Positions 22,001 to 32,446 of a stretch of 64,000 nt of DNA are shown here, in pieces (positions within the stretch are counted from its first letter, which is position 1; each line of letters begins with the position of its first letter). Origin of the DNA: Bolinopsis microptera (Eukaryota; Ctenophora; Tentaculata; Lobata; Bolinopsidae). Under the pieces are notes generated by a model that worked only from the letters and a program-made list of their open reading frames with translations, ran no database searches and was not told where the DNA came from. The stretch covers positions 15,085,837-15,149,836 of the forward strand of contig NC_087073.1 in the NCBI RefSeq assembly GCF_026151205.1. Reading direction: 5' to 3'. Position numbers and translations under genes: made by a program.

Positions 22001-25000
22001 TTATTTTTAAATTATGGAATTTAGAAAACAAATGGGTTTAATCAAAAGAATATTTTCAATATTTTGGCGTGCATACAAAGTTTGGCTATCAGTCTCCAGG
22101 ATTTTCTTACCATGGTTTGGAATGTTTCTCGACGCTAATTGGTGATGCCCGTCAAACTTTTGACTAGTTGAAGTAAAGTTAATGTTATCCTTTAATTGAT
22201 GTTAAATGTTCCATTTCTATTTAGCTAAGCTATGTAGGTAAAATAGCTGGTGACAGAAAAACCATAACCAGCGATTAAGAAGTCGCCTACCTAAAAAAGC
22301 ATACAGCTTGAATTTAGAATACCACATACTGTAGAAATTTTAACAATTATGGAATGGCAGTGCTAATACGAGGCAAGGTTTATACTGATGGTCGGAGCTA
22401 GTTGATAATTAACACAGCTTCAACACTAGAACCTACCCATTAAGATACTCGCTTTCTTTCCAGCTTCAACACTAGAACCAACCCATTAAGATACTCGCCT
22501 TCTTGCCACCACTCATTGACACGTGACAAGCGTTTATTCTGGGTAGACTGAGACACGGTGATTGAAATTAATTATACGGTATTCGGTAATTCTCGGGGTG
22601 CTCAATTCTTCTTGGAATAAAACGAGATGGTTTATCAACGCAAATAATTAGGGTCAGATAAGAAGTACCGTGAAATACAAAAATCAGGTACAGTTGTTAC
22701 CAATACCATTAAATGGTAATCATTTGTCGCATCTGATTTCGGGATCTTTTGTTACATCATTAAAGATAGTTGCCAGAGCATTCGGTGAGGTGCTATGTGT
22801 ATCGGTGGAATCTACACTGGCAGTGGCAGTGGCAGTGTCTTTATCATTTATATAACATTTCTATTGTTGTTAGTCTGTTGTAGGTAACCGACATATCTTG
22901 GTGAGGTGAGACCGTGCTTACCGTGACTTGTACCCAAGCAGTCAATATTTCCGTGCTTTCAAATCAGTTATTAATCAAACCTTCCGCTTCCCTCGGTGTC
23001 TAATATTCGTTGACAAGTTTAAGAAGCCCAAAATCTTATCTCCTGGCATATTATTATTCCGGACAACTAGCAACTTCCTGTGTTTATCCGCATTTTTCGT
23101 CTAAATTCTTCTTGTCAATTGTCAATAATTATATCCTTATTGGTAACTAATCAACTTATCAAAATGACGCCGACTACATCAATTAAGTGTTACTATCACT
23201 GAGTTATTTGATGTGTAGTTGTTATTGACTTAAAGTTAAATCCACTATCAGCTCTCGTTTAAATATATTATAACAATGAGCTTGTCTAGAACTGGTTAAA
23301 TCAGATGTAAACTACTATTTTAATTTTGTACTAACGATAACAGGGCGGCAAAACGTCGAGGAATGATGCTTAGGTCCGGTTTTTGATTTTATAGCGTTTT
23401 GTTGCACTATAGATTAAGTATAGAATTAAAACATAAATGTTGCATCGTTTTTTAAATCTAATAATTATGAAGAGGCTTTGACTTGTCGATAGTAACCAAC
23501 TTATTAAATTATACAGGGTGGCCCAGAAGTAACTGCCCACACGCAAACACCAACGGGGGGGGGGGGGGGGGGGGGGGTGGGGCAATGGCATAAAATGGCA
23601 TAAAATGGCATAAAATGGAGACTTTTTCTATGGGGAAAATGGAAAAACCCTTGAGTAATTCTCCATTTATGCCATTTTATGGGTCAAACTTAGATTCGCT
23701 GAAAGTCTCGTTAAATCTCGTCGATTACAGTTGGTGACACATTGTACATATCAAAATATTGAAAACGGATAATTTCTGCTGTCTCAGTTTTAGGACTTAA
23801 AGAGTAGATTATATGTGAAGTCTTGATCTTTTAATAGTCTCTCGAGTCTCGAGGATAAGTTGGTACCGATTATCGGTATGATGTGTAGCTATTTGGGATG
23901 GATATCGACTAATTGCCTCCGTTACCTGCTCTTTTATAGACAAGTTATGATATTGCTGTCTCACATTACTCGGCGGAAAAGGCGGATATAGCTAAGTTGA
24001 CTCTAATACCAGTTAAAGTTAAAAGACACTTTTTCTTAAGATGTCAATAACATGAAATTTTCCTTTTTTTCGTTAATTAATAAAAATTTCCTTTTTTCAT
24101 TGATTGATAATACAGTAAACCCCGGATTTACCGCGGAGTTTTGGGAAAGGAGACATCCGCGGTAAATCGGAGATTGCGGTATATCAAATGATATCATTGA
24201 TGATAACTTACTCAACATAATAGATAAGGATCACAACTACAGATTCGTTACAATTGATAACAGTATTGATTACAATTGATACCTAGTGAAACTATTGAGG
24301 GTTACTTACTCAACAGTCAACATGACTTACCATATGTATAATAAGTAAGGATAATAACTGCAGATTCCTTGCGAAACTACCCAATGTTACTTTGTTGACT
24401 GGAGCCCGCTGGTCTATAACGCAATCTATACCGTAAAACACTAAATATCAGAACCGAATATAATATAGTTTTATACTTTTTCCTGATTCTAATTTTCCTG
24501 ATTCTAATAGTAATAGTCGGGACCCTTGTTATTGAAACCTGAGAAGTTTTATGTGATTATTATATTAGAGGGTCGTGAGACTCGTGACGAAATTTTTAAA
24601 ACGAATTTGCGTCGTATAATTCAATTCTTTGCTGTAAATTACTTTTTCCAAGAAAGTACCAGACTTGTAGTTGTAATTTTAATATGAAATTTTGTCTATC
24701 ACTCTATTCAGTTGTTGTGTTTAATTGGACGAGTTCATTAAACGACGATTATCGTAGTTTTAAACTTTATCTATCTGTTCTTATACCCCCGTACGCGTCT
24801 GTACTTCTCATTTTAGTTCTACCATTTACCTCTATTTATCGGGTTTAATTACTCCTCCCCAATAAAGTAGGCCAATTAACTTTACTAACAATACATATTT
24901 CTGGAAATTTAAGCTTATATTAAGCTTATATTAAGCAATGTTGAGGAACTTTTCAAACTGCCATGAAAAAATGGCGGTGAGCACTTGCTATAAGTTAAAC

Positions 25001-28000
25001 ATGCGGGATTCATTTTAATTATATCATGCTTTCCTGATGTTGGAGCAGAGTAAACTTAATTTGACAACAGTCAATTTGGCGGAACAAGCATGCTTTCTTG
25101 TAGTACGCACGTATCTTAATCAGGAACCGGTCGAGAAGGTGGTTTTATCTTCTACCCTGCTCCAAAATAACCAGATTGCAAAATGGACAAAGGCTTATTA
25201 TAACACTATTAATGCAACGTGTGTTTGATTGATAAAACTCATCTGTAGGCAGCCAAAGGTGCAGGTTTTACAAAACATTTATTTGTCTGTTACAAGGAAC
25301 GAAGAATTAAGTTGGGAGCGGCTTGTAATAGTGCGATTATTCATTGTACGGCAATGGTCGAAGAATGTGAAACTAAACCTAATTAAGCAAGATTAGTCTG
25401 TATCAGAGGAGGGTAGCGTCAAGCCTTTTGACCGATTTACATATATAAGGAATATGACTTATACTGGACTTATTTTTCTGAGTAGTTTAACCCAAACCCG
25501 TAACCAATTTGTTCCCTTTTATAATTTAACCCTACACACGTGATACTGATGACTGATGAATATGGTGACAATTACAGTTGTCAGTTTTGCCAGCTGTTGC
25601 GATAGGACTAATTACACCAGCTTTCTGGGACACAAGCGATTCAGCTAACGAAAGCTCTGCCAAAAGACTGACCGCCCAAAGTGCTATCAGAATGATTGAC
25701 AAGTACGACATATGTACTACCATCTATACTGACGGATCATGTAAAGGTGGAACAAAGGAAGGTGGAGCAGCAGCAGTTATCACCACAGGGTCAGCAGCTA
25801 ACCCCGTTATACTGGAGACCATAAAAAAGAAGGGAAATAAGTTCACCTGCTCCTATGGTGAGGAGAAAACTGCACTTACGGAAGCCCTGAAATGGATGAC
25901 AGAGAACCAGAAGTATGATGACACCATCATATGCTCTGATAGCCAGGCATTACTGACTAGCATCGATAGCCTGAACCCAGACACACAGGATATCAGGAAA
26001 ACTCTGGAATCACTCCATGGGACAACGTACTTGCACTGGATTCCCGGCCACTCCAACATTCCTGGGAACGAATACGCTGACAAAGCAGCAAAGGAAGCAG
26101 CACAACTCCCGGTCCCCGGACCTGGGCCAAGGACAGTCTACAATCTCATACGGAGTTGCCAGAGCAGTAGCAAAGGCTCACATCAAGGATAGCGACCCCC
26201 AACACCACCTGGTCTCCCAGACTTACAAGGGATACAACAGAAAAAGAGCGGACAGTAAAATAGAGAGCAGGAAAGACGGAGCGCTGCTAGCACAACTCAG
26301 AGCAGGCCATTGCCTTCACCTGTCCCACTACAAAAATAGGATCGACTCTACAAAGAGTGCAACTTGTCCCCGTTGCGGAGAAGAAGAAGAAACGGTACCA
26401 CACTGGATTCGGTGCCCTGCAACGATCAGGACGAGAGAAGAAATCTTCGGAAAATCTGACTTAAACTTGGACATACTAACCACCAACCCGATAGAAATCC
26501 TGGCGTTTGCTAAGAAGACCTTGCTTGAGGGACCCTTAGACGCCTAGCCCATCACCACCACCACCACACCAGCTTTGCCATCTATACTGGAAATTTCAAG
26601 AAGAATTTATTTCTCATGGCTGCACTTGCACGACAGATATAAATGTATTTTGGTGACTTGTACTTTTGTACCCAAACTCCTTGCTTACGAATTTCAGAGT
26701 ATCATTCTATATTAGATATGCTTGCTGTTGCAGATGAAACTTAAAGTCCAGCTTAACCATGATCCACGTATATTTAAATAAAATACGAACACGCATTTAA
26801 AAATTTGAAAGACTGTAGTTAAGCTGGACTTTACATTTTAATATAAAATAAAATATATCAAAATGAAATATATAAACAATATTTAAATTGAAGTTACAAG
26901 AACGTTACAAGCTCACAGTACATTTAAAGTATTTTATTCCTGCACTCCACCTCACCTTTCATCTTACCTCTTACCACATACCAGGCTATTATATTTATGA
27001 ATAGAGATTCGGCGGAATGACAGGCTGAGCGCAGCCCAGTAACTTACCTCAAGACTCCAGAGCCGTTTGGATACATCTGTTTAAACATATATCTGTTTAA
27101 TACTTCAGTTAGAGTTTACTTTTCATTTGCATCGTTTAATAAAACACATACGTTAGTAACACTTGTTTCTTTTTTCGTTCAACTTCGTGGTACGTGTTAT
27201 AAGGAACCGACTGAATCTGGTTACAGCCGGAACGGGATCACGTGAACCAACTCAGAGGATCCAATATGAAATTTGCTTACCAAAGTGCATAAGAGGTCTA
27301 CCATTTTGGATTAGTTAAGAAACATTATTTGTTGGGGTCCTGTTTAGTTCTTACTGAGACACTTCCGCAAAATCACAATTCACATTGACGGAATTTCAGT
27401 GGAATTATAATATAATTTATACTGATTCTTTGTCACAGGGGTGTAGGAATGATTTTCTTCATGGGGGGGCCAAATTCTAAATATTTGTTGGCGCTTCGCG
27501 CCACAGCCTAAATTGTTTGGCGCTTCGCGCCAAAGCTTGAATTTCGAGGGTAAGGACAAAAGGAAATTGCAGCATGTGCGGTATCGCGATTTTTCACGTT
27601 TGCCGCGACAAGTCGCAATTTTTCAGATCCTGGCCTCACGACAAATCGCGATTTTTGCAGTTCTCCGCGTCAAATTGTGCATTTTTCTTTAAATCTGAGG
27701 ACTAAATTCGCGTATTTTCCTTCAAATCTGTGGGCCAAATATCACGTTTTCTATAATTAATATATGAAACCAATCAGTATTACATCCACAACCTTTCGAA
27801 TGTAGGTGCGGACTTCGGAAACCGAAAAAAATATTTTCGGCTCAGAATGATCAGGGTAGCATGAAACATGAACAAAAGAAATTTCCAGAAAAACTTTGAA
27901 AAATTTGGACTTAGAAAATTTTCGGTCCGAGTCATTCTCGATACGTACCTCTGAAAGCAGAGCTCCCTCTTCCGAGCTCGTATTGCGAAGGGGAGGCCTG

Positions 28001-31000
28001 CCTTTCAAGATCGAATTACAAAGGTGAACCCTCGAGTCCAAAATCGTATATCGAACTTCGAAAACCGAAAAAAATATTTTCGGCTCAGAATGATCAGGGT
28101 AGCATGAAACATGAACAAAAGTAATTTCCAGAAAAACTTTGCAAAATTTTGACTTAGAAAATTTTCGGTCCGAGTCATTCTCGATACGTACCTCTGAAAA
28201 CAGAGCTCCCGCTTCCGAGCTCGTATTGCGAAGGGGAGGCCTGCCATCCGAGATCGCATCACAAAGAGGAACCCTCGAGTCCAAAATCGTATATCGAAGT
28301 TCAAAAACCGAAAAAAATATTTTTGACTCATAATGATCAGGGTAGCATGAAACATGAACAAAAGTAGTTTTCAAGAAAACTTTGAAAATTTTTGACTTTT
28401 AAAAATTTTCGGGGAAATTAAAAAGTTGGCCCTTTTTGGCCCCTTGCCCAGATTTCATGGGGGGGCGATGGCCCCCCCTGCCCCCCCGCTTCCTACACCC
28501 CTGCTTTGTCATATCATTCTAAGGACAATTATAAATAATAATATGATTACACAATATCGAGTATCCACCCATGGGTCCCTTGCATACAGATTAATTGCAC
28601 GGAATTGCATGACGAAGATAAGAAATATGTATCATCATCATAACGTCCTGTTCTCGACAATCTAAATGATCACTATAATAACTCTGGAGTCTGGATATAT
28701 AATATTATAATATTGCCCATTTCTACTCTATCATTTCCGTTAAATTTTACATTTTCTCGTTCACTCAAGACAGCGTGGTCTGTGAAGTGAACACAGCATA
28801 TAACATCGTTACAACATTTCCAATATTACAACGATGTACAGTAAAACCCCGATTTACCGCGCCCCGATTTACCGCAAACCCCGATCTACCACGGCTTTTC
28901 TCTTTCTCCCAAACACCGCGGTAAATCGGGGTTTTACTAAACTTGGTTTTGTAATTGTAGGCACGTCTCTTGATCGCGGTAAGACTGTGCTTGATATTAA
29001 TTGGAACTTACTTACTTTATGTTCAATGTTCATGTAAGTTAGTAACGATCCTACATACTTATCATGTTCGATTTGTCCAACTGCTTTGCTGACAGCTTGA
29101 ATATTTATGTTATTAGCAATGTTATGTATGGTTATCCACTTTCGCTTGTAAATTATAACTACGTTGTCATATGTATTGACTAAATTAATTATGTTTTTTA
29201 GCGTTCAAAGATGCTTACTGCTGGAGCTAATGACACTGTAACGGATGTAAAGGAAGTAAGTGACATTGTAACCTCAGAACTCAAAAACGAAATAACATGT
29301 ATAAGAGACGTCTCAGAACTCAACACCGTTATAGTACTCGATGTAGCCTCAGAACTCGACGACACTTTATTAGATGACTTAGAGTTCGTCAAAGCGCACG
29401 GCTACGTAAAATCTCAAGTGTGCTGGATTTGCAAGGATCCCTTCAGCTCTGTGGCCACCATAGAGCCCTGCTATTGTCCTCCTACAATCGGCTTAGCACA
29501 TCCAGCATGCCTAATCAACTGGATGAACACATATTGTAAGGGGAGATGTCCGAGATGTGCAGCAATGTTCCGAGTGAAAACTGAGCAAATACCTCGCAGT
29601 ATGTGGCAGACCGATCCGTTGTTCAAAGAGAGGAAGCCGAAATATATCATGATGGTTACACTTAATCTGACTGTCACAATAGTTTGTTTTGTGTCAATAG
29701 GCCACCTGCTTTCCACCGAACGATCACCAGAAAGAATCGCTATAGCAGCGATAATAGGGGTCATATATTGTATATACATATTTTATCTATCCAGATTGTA
29801 CGTCAGAATTTACGAGAGGATAAAGATTTACAATAATAAAGTTGTGCAGGTTTTTGATAAGGAATATCAAGACGGGGCTGTTGAGAGACATAATCTGTCC
29901 AGTTACATTGATCAGTCTGAGCTGTATTAGTAGAGTATTAGTAGAGTATTAACAGAGTTATCTTTTCTCTTAATTATCGAATTCAGACAAAGTTTAAATT
30001 CAGTATGCTATTGAAGACCTTTCTGGATTCCTTAACATATCAGTTCGGATCAGATACCCATCAGAGAGACCTATTGAATGCTAGCGGAACTGGCAACTGG
30101 CAACTGCAATTGTTGCAATATTACAACTTCTTGATGATTTGAGAAGAACTTAAGAACTATTCAGTTGGTTTTCAAATCGATTGGACGAGGGTAATATACT
30201 GATATCTTTAGAGCCGATTCTTGAGAGCAGATTCTTGACAATTTTAAAAAATTGGGAGTTCGTGTCAGACCTTATTAGGTCCCTTAGAAGGGATTATTTA
30301 TTCTTTAAAAAATCTTTAGAATTTAGATTTGTCTTATTTTCAATTGAATAGAAATCATTAAAGTTTAACAGTTATAATAAAACACGTAAAAGAAAATTCT
30401 AGAACAAGACTAGTTTTAGTTTCTAAATAGGGACAGATAATGCAATATGTCCTTGTGTTGATATTATTATCTTTTTAATAGTTTTAATTATATGCATTTG
30501 GTTAACAGTAAATCGAGTGGGAGTCTAAACAATTTCGTTTTACTTCCATCATTCGCGTGATTTCGACAAAAGCGATTGAGCACCTGTCAAATGATCTAGT
30601 AGAACCATAGTAAGCTATTTTTACCGTTTTGAGCAGACTTTCCCTTGCTTGATACAGTATCACTATTCACTATTCACTAGACAGATCGTGCTCCAGACGA
30701 TCTGCAGCAGAGCGTCAAAATTATTGGAGCGCTAAAATTTTGCGCGAAATTTCATCTTACTCAAAAGCTTTCAAAAACAACCATATAACTTGGCTTCTGA
30801 GAATTAAATCTATTTATGATTTGAGTTGTTGAGGAATATCAACAGTCCAGTATAACGGACTGCAAGACATATCTTTTAGCATCATTCCTCAAAAGACGGT
30901 CTCCTAGATTTGTCCATGTAAACTTTCCAGACAATTAATTGTAAATACTGTATAAATTTACGGGCCAAATGATCGCCGGGGGGACTCATAACCAAACAAG

Positions 31001-32446
31001 AGGCACTTTAGTCGACTTGCTGTGAGGTGCCTCAGCTGCACAGGTTGGGGTCGGTTAAAGTATTCTTCGAGAAAGTTTACAAAAGTCCTCTGGTATGTTG
31101 GTTTGGATACATCACAATTAGAATTAAGATTAATTTTAGTTCAATTTGATCCTTTTTGAATAAATAAATAAATACAATAATAATAATATATGATATATAT
31201 TATATATATTTGATCTTGCCACACTGAGTGAAAGCAACGCGATGCTTATATTTCAATTTTTGCATCGCGCGCTACGTTTAATACAACAGAAAATTATTCA
31301 AAATGACATGCCCGTCGCTGATGCGGGGAAGCGATATATTATGCACGTTGATCTGATCGTTTTTGTCACAAGATACTACAAATTAGCAGGCCCCCTCCAA
31401 AACTAATTAGATACTATTATTGAGCGTTCTGTTAGCGAAAAGGAGGACGTTTGCAAGTGTTTGGGGCTCAACAGAAAAGTATGGAGCTGAGATGTTGGAG
31501 AATTTTCGAGCGTGCGTAAAGATGTTTCTAATTGTTTCTGGATATAAGGAACTATTTACTATGGAATGAAGTATCGATGCAAAATGAGTTCAATATTAAC
31601 ATTGCAAACAGCAAAACCCACTATATATATATATATGGAGTTCAATCTGTTACTTGCAACAAGTTAATTTGTCAGGTGTTCAGGTTCTTGTGTAAGATTA
31701 GGATAAGAGAAATCTGAATTCAGAGGAATAGTGGCACTGCATCAACTGCTCTTGCGTAAAAGCTACCACAACTTCCTGATATTAAACTGTAAACCATCAA
31801 ATTCGCAGGCTATTTTTAAAATATCCAATTCTTTTAGATTTTGAATTGATGTCCCTTTAAAACTTGACGAATTGATTTCAGAGTGGTAGCGCATAATAAT
31901 GTCAGATGAAATATTGCAATGGTTCAGAAATATTGGATTACATGTTCCTCAAAAGCAATAGTAATGTCGAGCATAAGAAACTTGGTGTTCATAAAATGAT
32001 ATTATAATTCAATTGCATTACGTAAGGTCATCCGATGTTCCTAAATAAAATGACATCGAGATTTGAAGTAATGCACTGCTCTTACCAACTGTTGTCACCT
32101 ATTACAGATTTCACTATTTTAAGGTGGGACCATGCTATTTTAGTTATATTGCAATAGATTTTTAAAACATTTAATAAAAATCAACATTTCGAGGTTCCAC
32201 GGCCTTCTCTGATTTTTCGCTTTGACATTCAATACCAGTATGGTTGTTTTGCAGATTAAAAAGTATTGTTTTCATATAGTAGGTTCAAAATCTCTCGAAA
32301 AGTGAGCATAATATTATATATATTATAAGTAAATATAAATACCTTGGATATGAGCGCAGTAAGAGTTGCAGTGAACCAGATGGGGGAGAAGTAGAAGTTG
32401 TAAAAGAGGGCCATTTGTAGGGGCAGACTGCTGATTATCTCACTAC
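16075..32446 (-). CDS. TMEM17: TMEM17-like ciliary transition-zone membrane protein (5' exon not found)
   Basis: Four minus-strand exons join in frame: 32343-32446 (contains SSLPLQMALFYNFYFSPIWF, ends ALISK), 20399-20458 (starts HSALPDTYQF), 20085-20240 (VCEAIRLYFGYLGNLQERVP, ends LLPLE) and 16075-16206 (starts VSVQVILLLFVVV, ends at stop 16075-16077). Together they give 149 residues; the human protein is about 198. The order and motifs (LPLQM.L.F, LPD.Y.F, EAIRLY.GY.GNLQE.VPEL) are those of TMEM17, a four-pass protein of the MKS module at the ciliary transition zone. The first exon, which must end in phase 1 with G, was not found upstream of 32446. The intron between 20458 and 32343 is about 11.9 kb and contains another gene on the opposite strand. 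A transposon sits 12 bp into the intron after exon 20085-20240. Confidence 0.85.
18608..18686. mobile_element. pogo/Tigger-like MITE fragment in TMEM17 intron
   Basis: Inverted segments ACCCCGATTTACCGCGG and CACGGTAAATCGGGGTCTTACTG around a short spacer. Related copies stand at 24113-24182 and 28839-28938. The right end reads CAGTAAGACC on the opposite strand and is followed by TA. Confidence 0.5.
19136..19210. repeat. 12-bp tandem repeat (TTGCTTTATAA)
   Basis: Five to six consecutive copies of TTTATAATTGCT. Intronic within TMEM17. Confidence 0.85.
19524..20072. mobile_element. Palindromic-end element with telomere-like core and 9-bp target duplication
   Basis: CACGGCACC occurs at 19515-19523 and 20073-20081. 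Both ends are built from CGACAATTGACCCCC repeated in inverted orientation: two copies at left, several at right. A further internal pair surrounds GTGTAATTACAT (about 19907 and 19995). The centre (about 19575-19895) is a long CCCTAA/CCCTGA tract. The long minus-strand open frame here (19647-19985) is only the translation of this repeat. The element lies in a TMEM17 intron, with its target duplication reaching to within 4 bp of the splice donor. Confidence 0.8.
19575..19895. repeat. Telomere-like repeat tract (CCCTAA/CCCTGA/CCCAGGAC variants)
   Basis: About 320 bp of CCCTAACCCTAACC interspersed with CCCTGACC and CCCAGGACC variants. All are on one strand, inside the 19524-20072 element. Confidence 0.85.
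20744..20851. repeat. 54-bp tandem duplication
   Basis: Two adjacent copies starting CTATCAAAGACCCTAAGTAG (20744 and 20798), differing at two positions. It lies inside the large TMEM17 intron. Confidence 0.85.
20859..23554. other. TMEM17 intron sequence, no gene recognised
   Basis: AT-rich non-coding sequence with short spurious frames. A 46-bp tandem duplication beginning AGCTTCAACACTAGAACC stands at 22416 and 22462. Nothing else is supported. Confidence 0.5.
23555..23680. repeat. Poly-G tract and adjacent ATGGCATAAA hairpin
   Basis: A run of 23 G (23555-23577) is followed by three copies of ATGGCATAAA (23585-23614). An inverted counterpart, CCATTTATGCCATTTTAT, lies at 23663-23680. This may be a tiny inverted-repeat element. 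Confidence 0.6.
24113..24182. mobile_element. pogo/Tigger-like MITE copy
   Basis: Begins CAGTAAACCCCGGATTTACC after TA and ends with an inverted CCGCGGTAAATCGGAG and GCGGTA. About 70 bp, related to 28839-28938. Confidence 0.55.
25578..26550 (+). pseudogene. Non-LTR retrotransposon 3' fragment: RNase H and C-terminal zinc knuckle
   Basis: Frame one (25578-about 26130) has an RNase H domain: IYTDGSCKGG, then EKTALTEAL, then SDSQALL and LHWIPGHSNIPGNEYADKAA, carrying the D-E-D-D catalytic acids. A +1 frameshift near 26120-26130 moves the sequence to a second frame that continues to 26547. That frame includes LLAQLRAGHCLHL and a CPRCGEEEETVPHWIRCP zinc-knuckle-like motif, as in I/Jockey/R1-type ORF2 ends. 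No reverse transcriptase remains upstream, so this is a 5'-truncated dead copy. It lies in the large TMEM17 intron. Confidence 0.85.
26742..26833. mobile_element. 92-bp hairpin MITE
   Basis: Perfect 16-bp inverted ends, TAAAGTCCAGCTTAAC and its complement, at 26742-26757 and 26818-26833, around an AT-rich centre. The TA at the edges would fit a Tc1/mariner-type origin. Confidence 0.65.
27436..28503. mobile_element. Non-autonomous hAT element with internal 243-bp repeats
   Basis: CTTTGTCA is duplicated at 27428-27435 and 28504-28511. The ends are 14-bp inverted repeats, CAGGGGTGTAGGAA. Inside, ATGATCAGGGTAGCATGAAA recurs at 27847, 28090 and 28333, a 243-bp period. Because 243 is divisible by three, a 205-residue open frame (27757-28374, minus) runs through the repeats; it has no domain I recognise and is probably an accident of the repeat. 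Near the left end are GGCGCTTCGCGCC hairpins. Confidence 0.85.
28839..28938. mobile_element. pogo/Tigger-like MITE, best copy
   Basis: Starts CAGTAAAACCCCGATTTACC directly after TA (28837-28838) and ends with the inverted CGCGGTAAATCGGGGTTTTAC followed by TA. CAGT-starting ends and a TA target fit the pogo/Tigger branch of Tc1/mariner. Two degenerate relatives lie at 18608 and 24113. Confidence 0.65.
29211..29930 (+). CDS. Membrane-associated RING-CH (MARCH-type) E3 ubiquitin ligase, nested in a TMEM17 intron
   Basis: A single 239-residue open frame. A complete C4HC3 RING-CH finger is formed by C71, C74, C87, C89, H97, C100, C113 and C116 (CWIC...CYC...H..C...CPRC), including the tryptophan of HPACLINW. 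Two hydrophobic segments follow at about 145-167 and 174-197, as in MARCH2/3-like proteins that ubiquitinate membrane cargo. The first 60 residues are acidic and repetitive (SELKNEI, SELNTV, SELDDT). The start is the first ATG in frame, 10 bases after a TTTTTTAG acceptor-like site, so a 5' non-coding exon may lie upstream. A possible polyadenylation signal AATAAA is at 30376-30381. The gene runs opposite to TMEM17 inside its large intron. The family is clear; the subtype and substrate are unknown. Confidence 0.85.
   Translation: MLTAGANDTVTDVKEVSDIVTSELKNEITCIRDVSELNTVIVLDVASELDDTLLDDLEFVKAHGYVKSQVCWICKDPFSSVATIEPCYCPPTIGLAHPACLINWMNTYCKGRCPRCAAMFRVKTEQIPRSMWQTDPLFKERKPKYIMMVTLNLTVTIVCFVSIGHLLSTERSPERIAIAAIIGVIYCIYIFYLSRLYVRIYERIKIYNNKVVQVFDKEYQDGAVERHNLSSYIDQSELY
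29931..32342. other. Intronic/intergenic between the RING-CH gene and TMEM17 exon, no gene seen
   Basis: AT-rich, with simple AT repeats near 31165-31210 and 31620-31640. No further exon is supported. Confidence 0.5.

Noticed and set aside
27757-28374. 205-residue open frame
   Set aside because: Produced by three 243-bp repeats inside a hAT element; no known domain and no start context.
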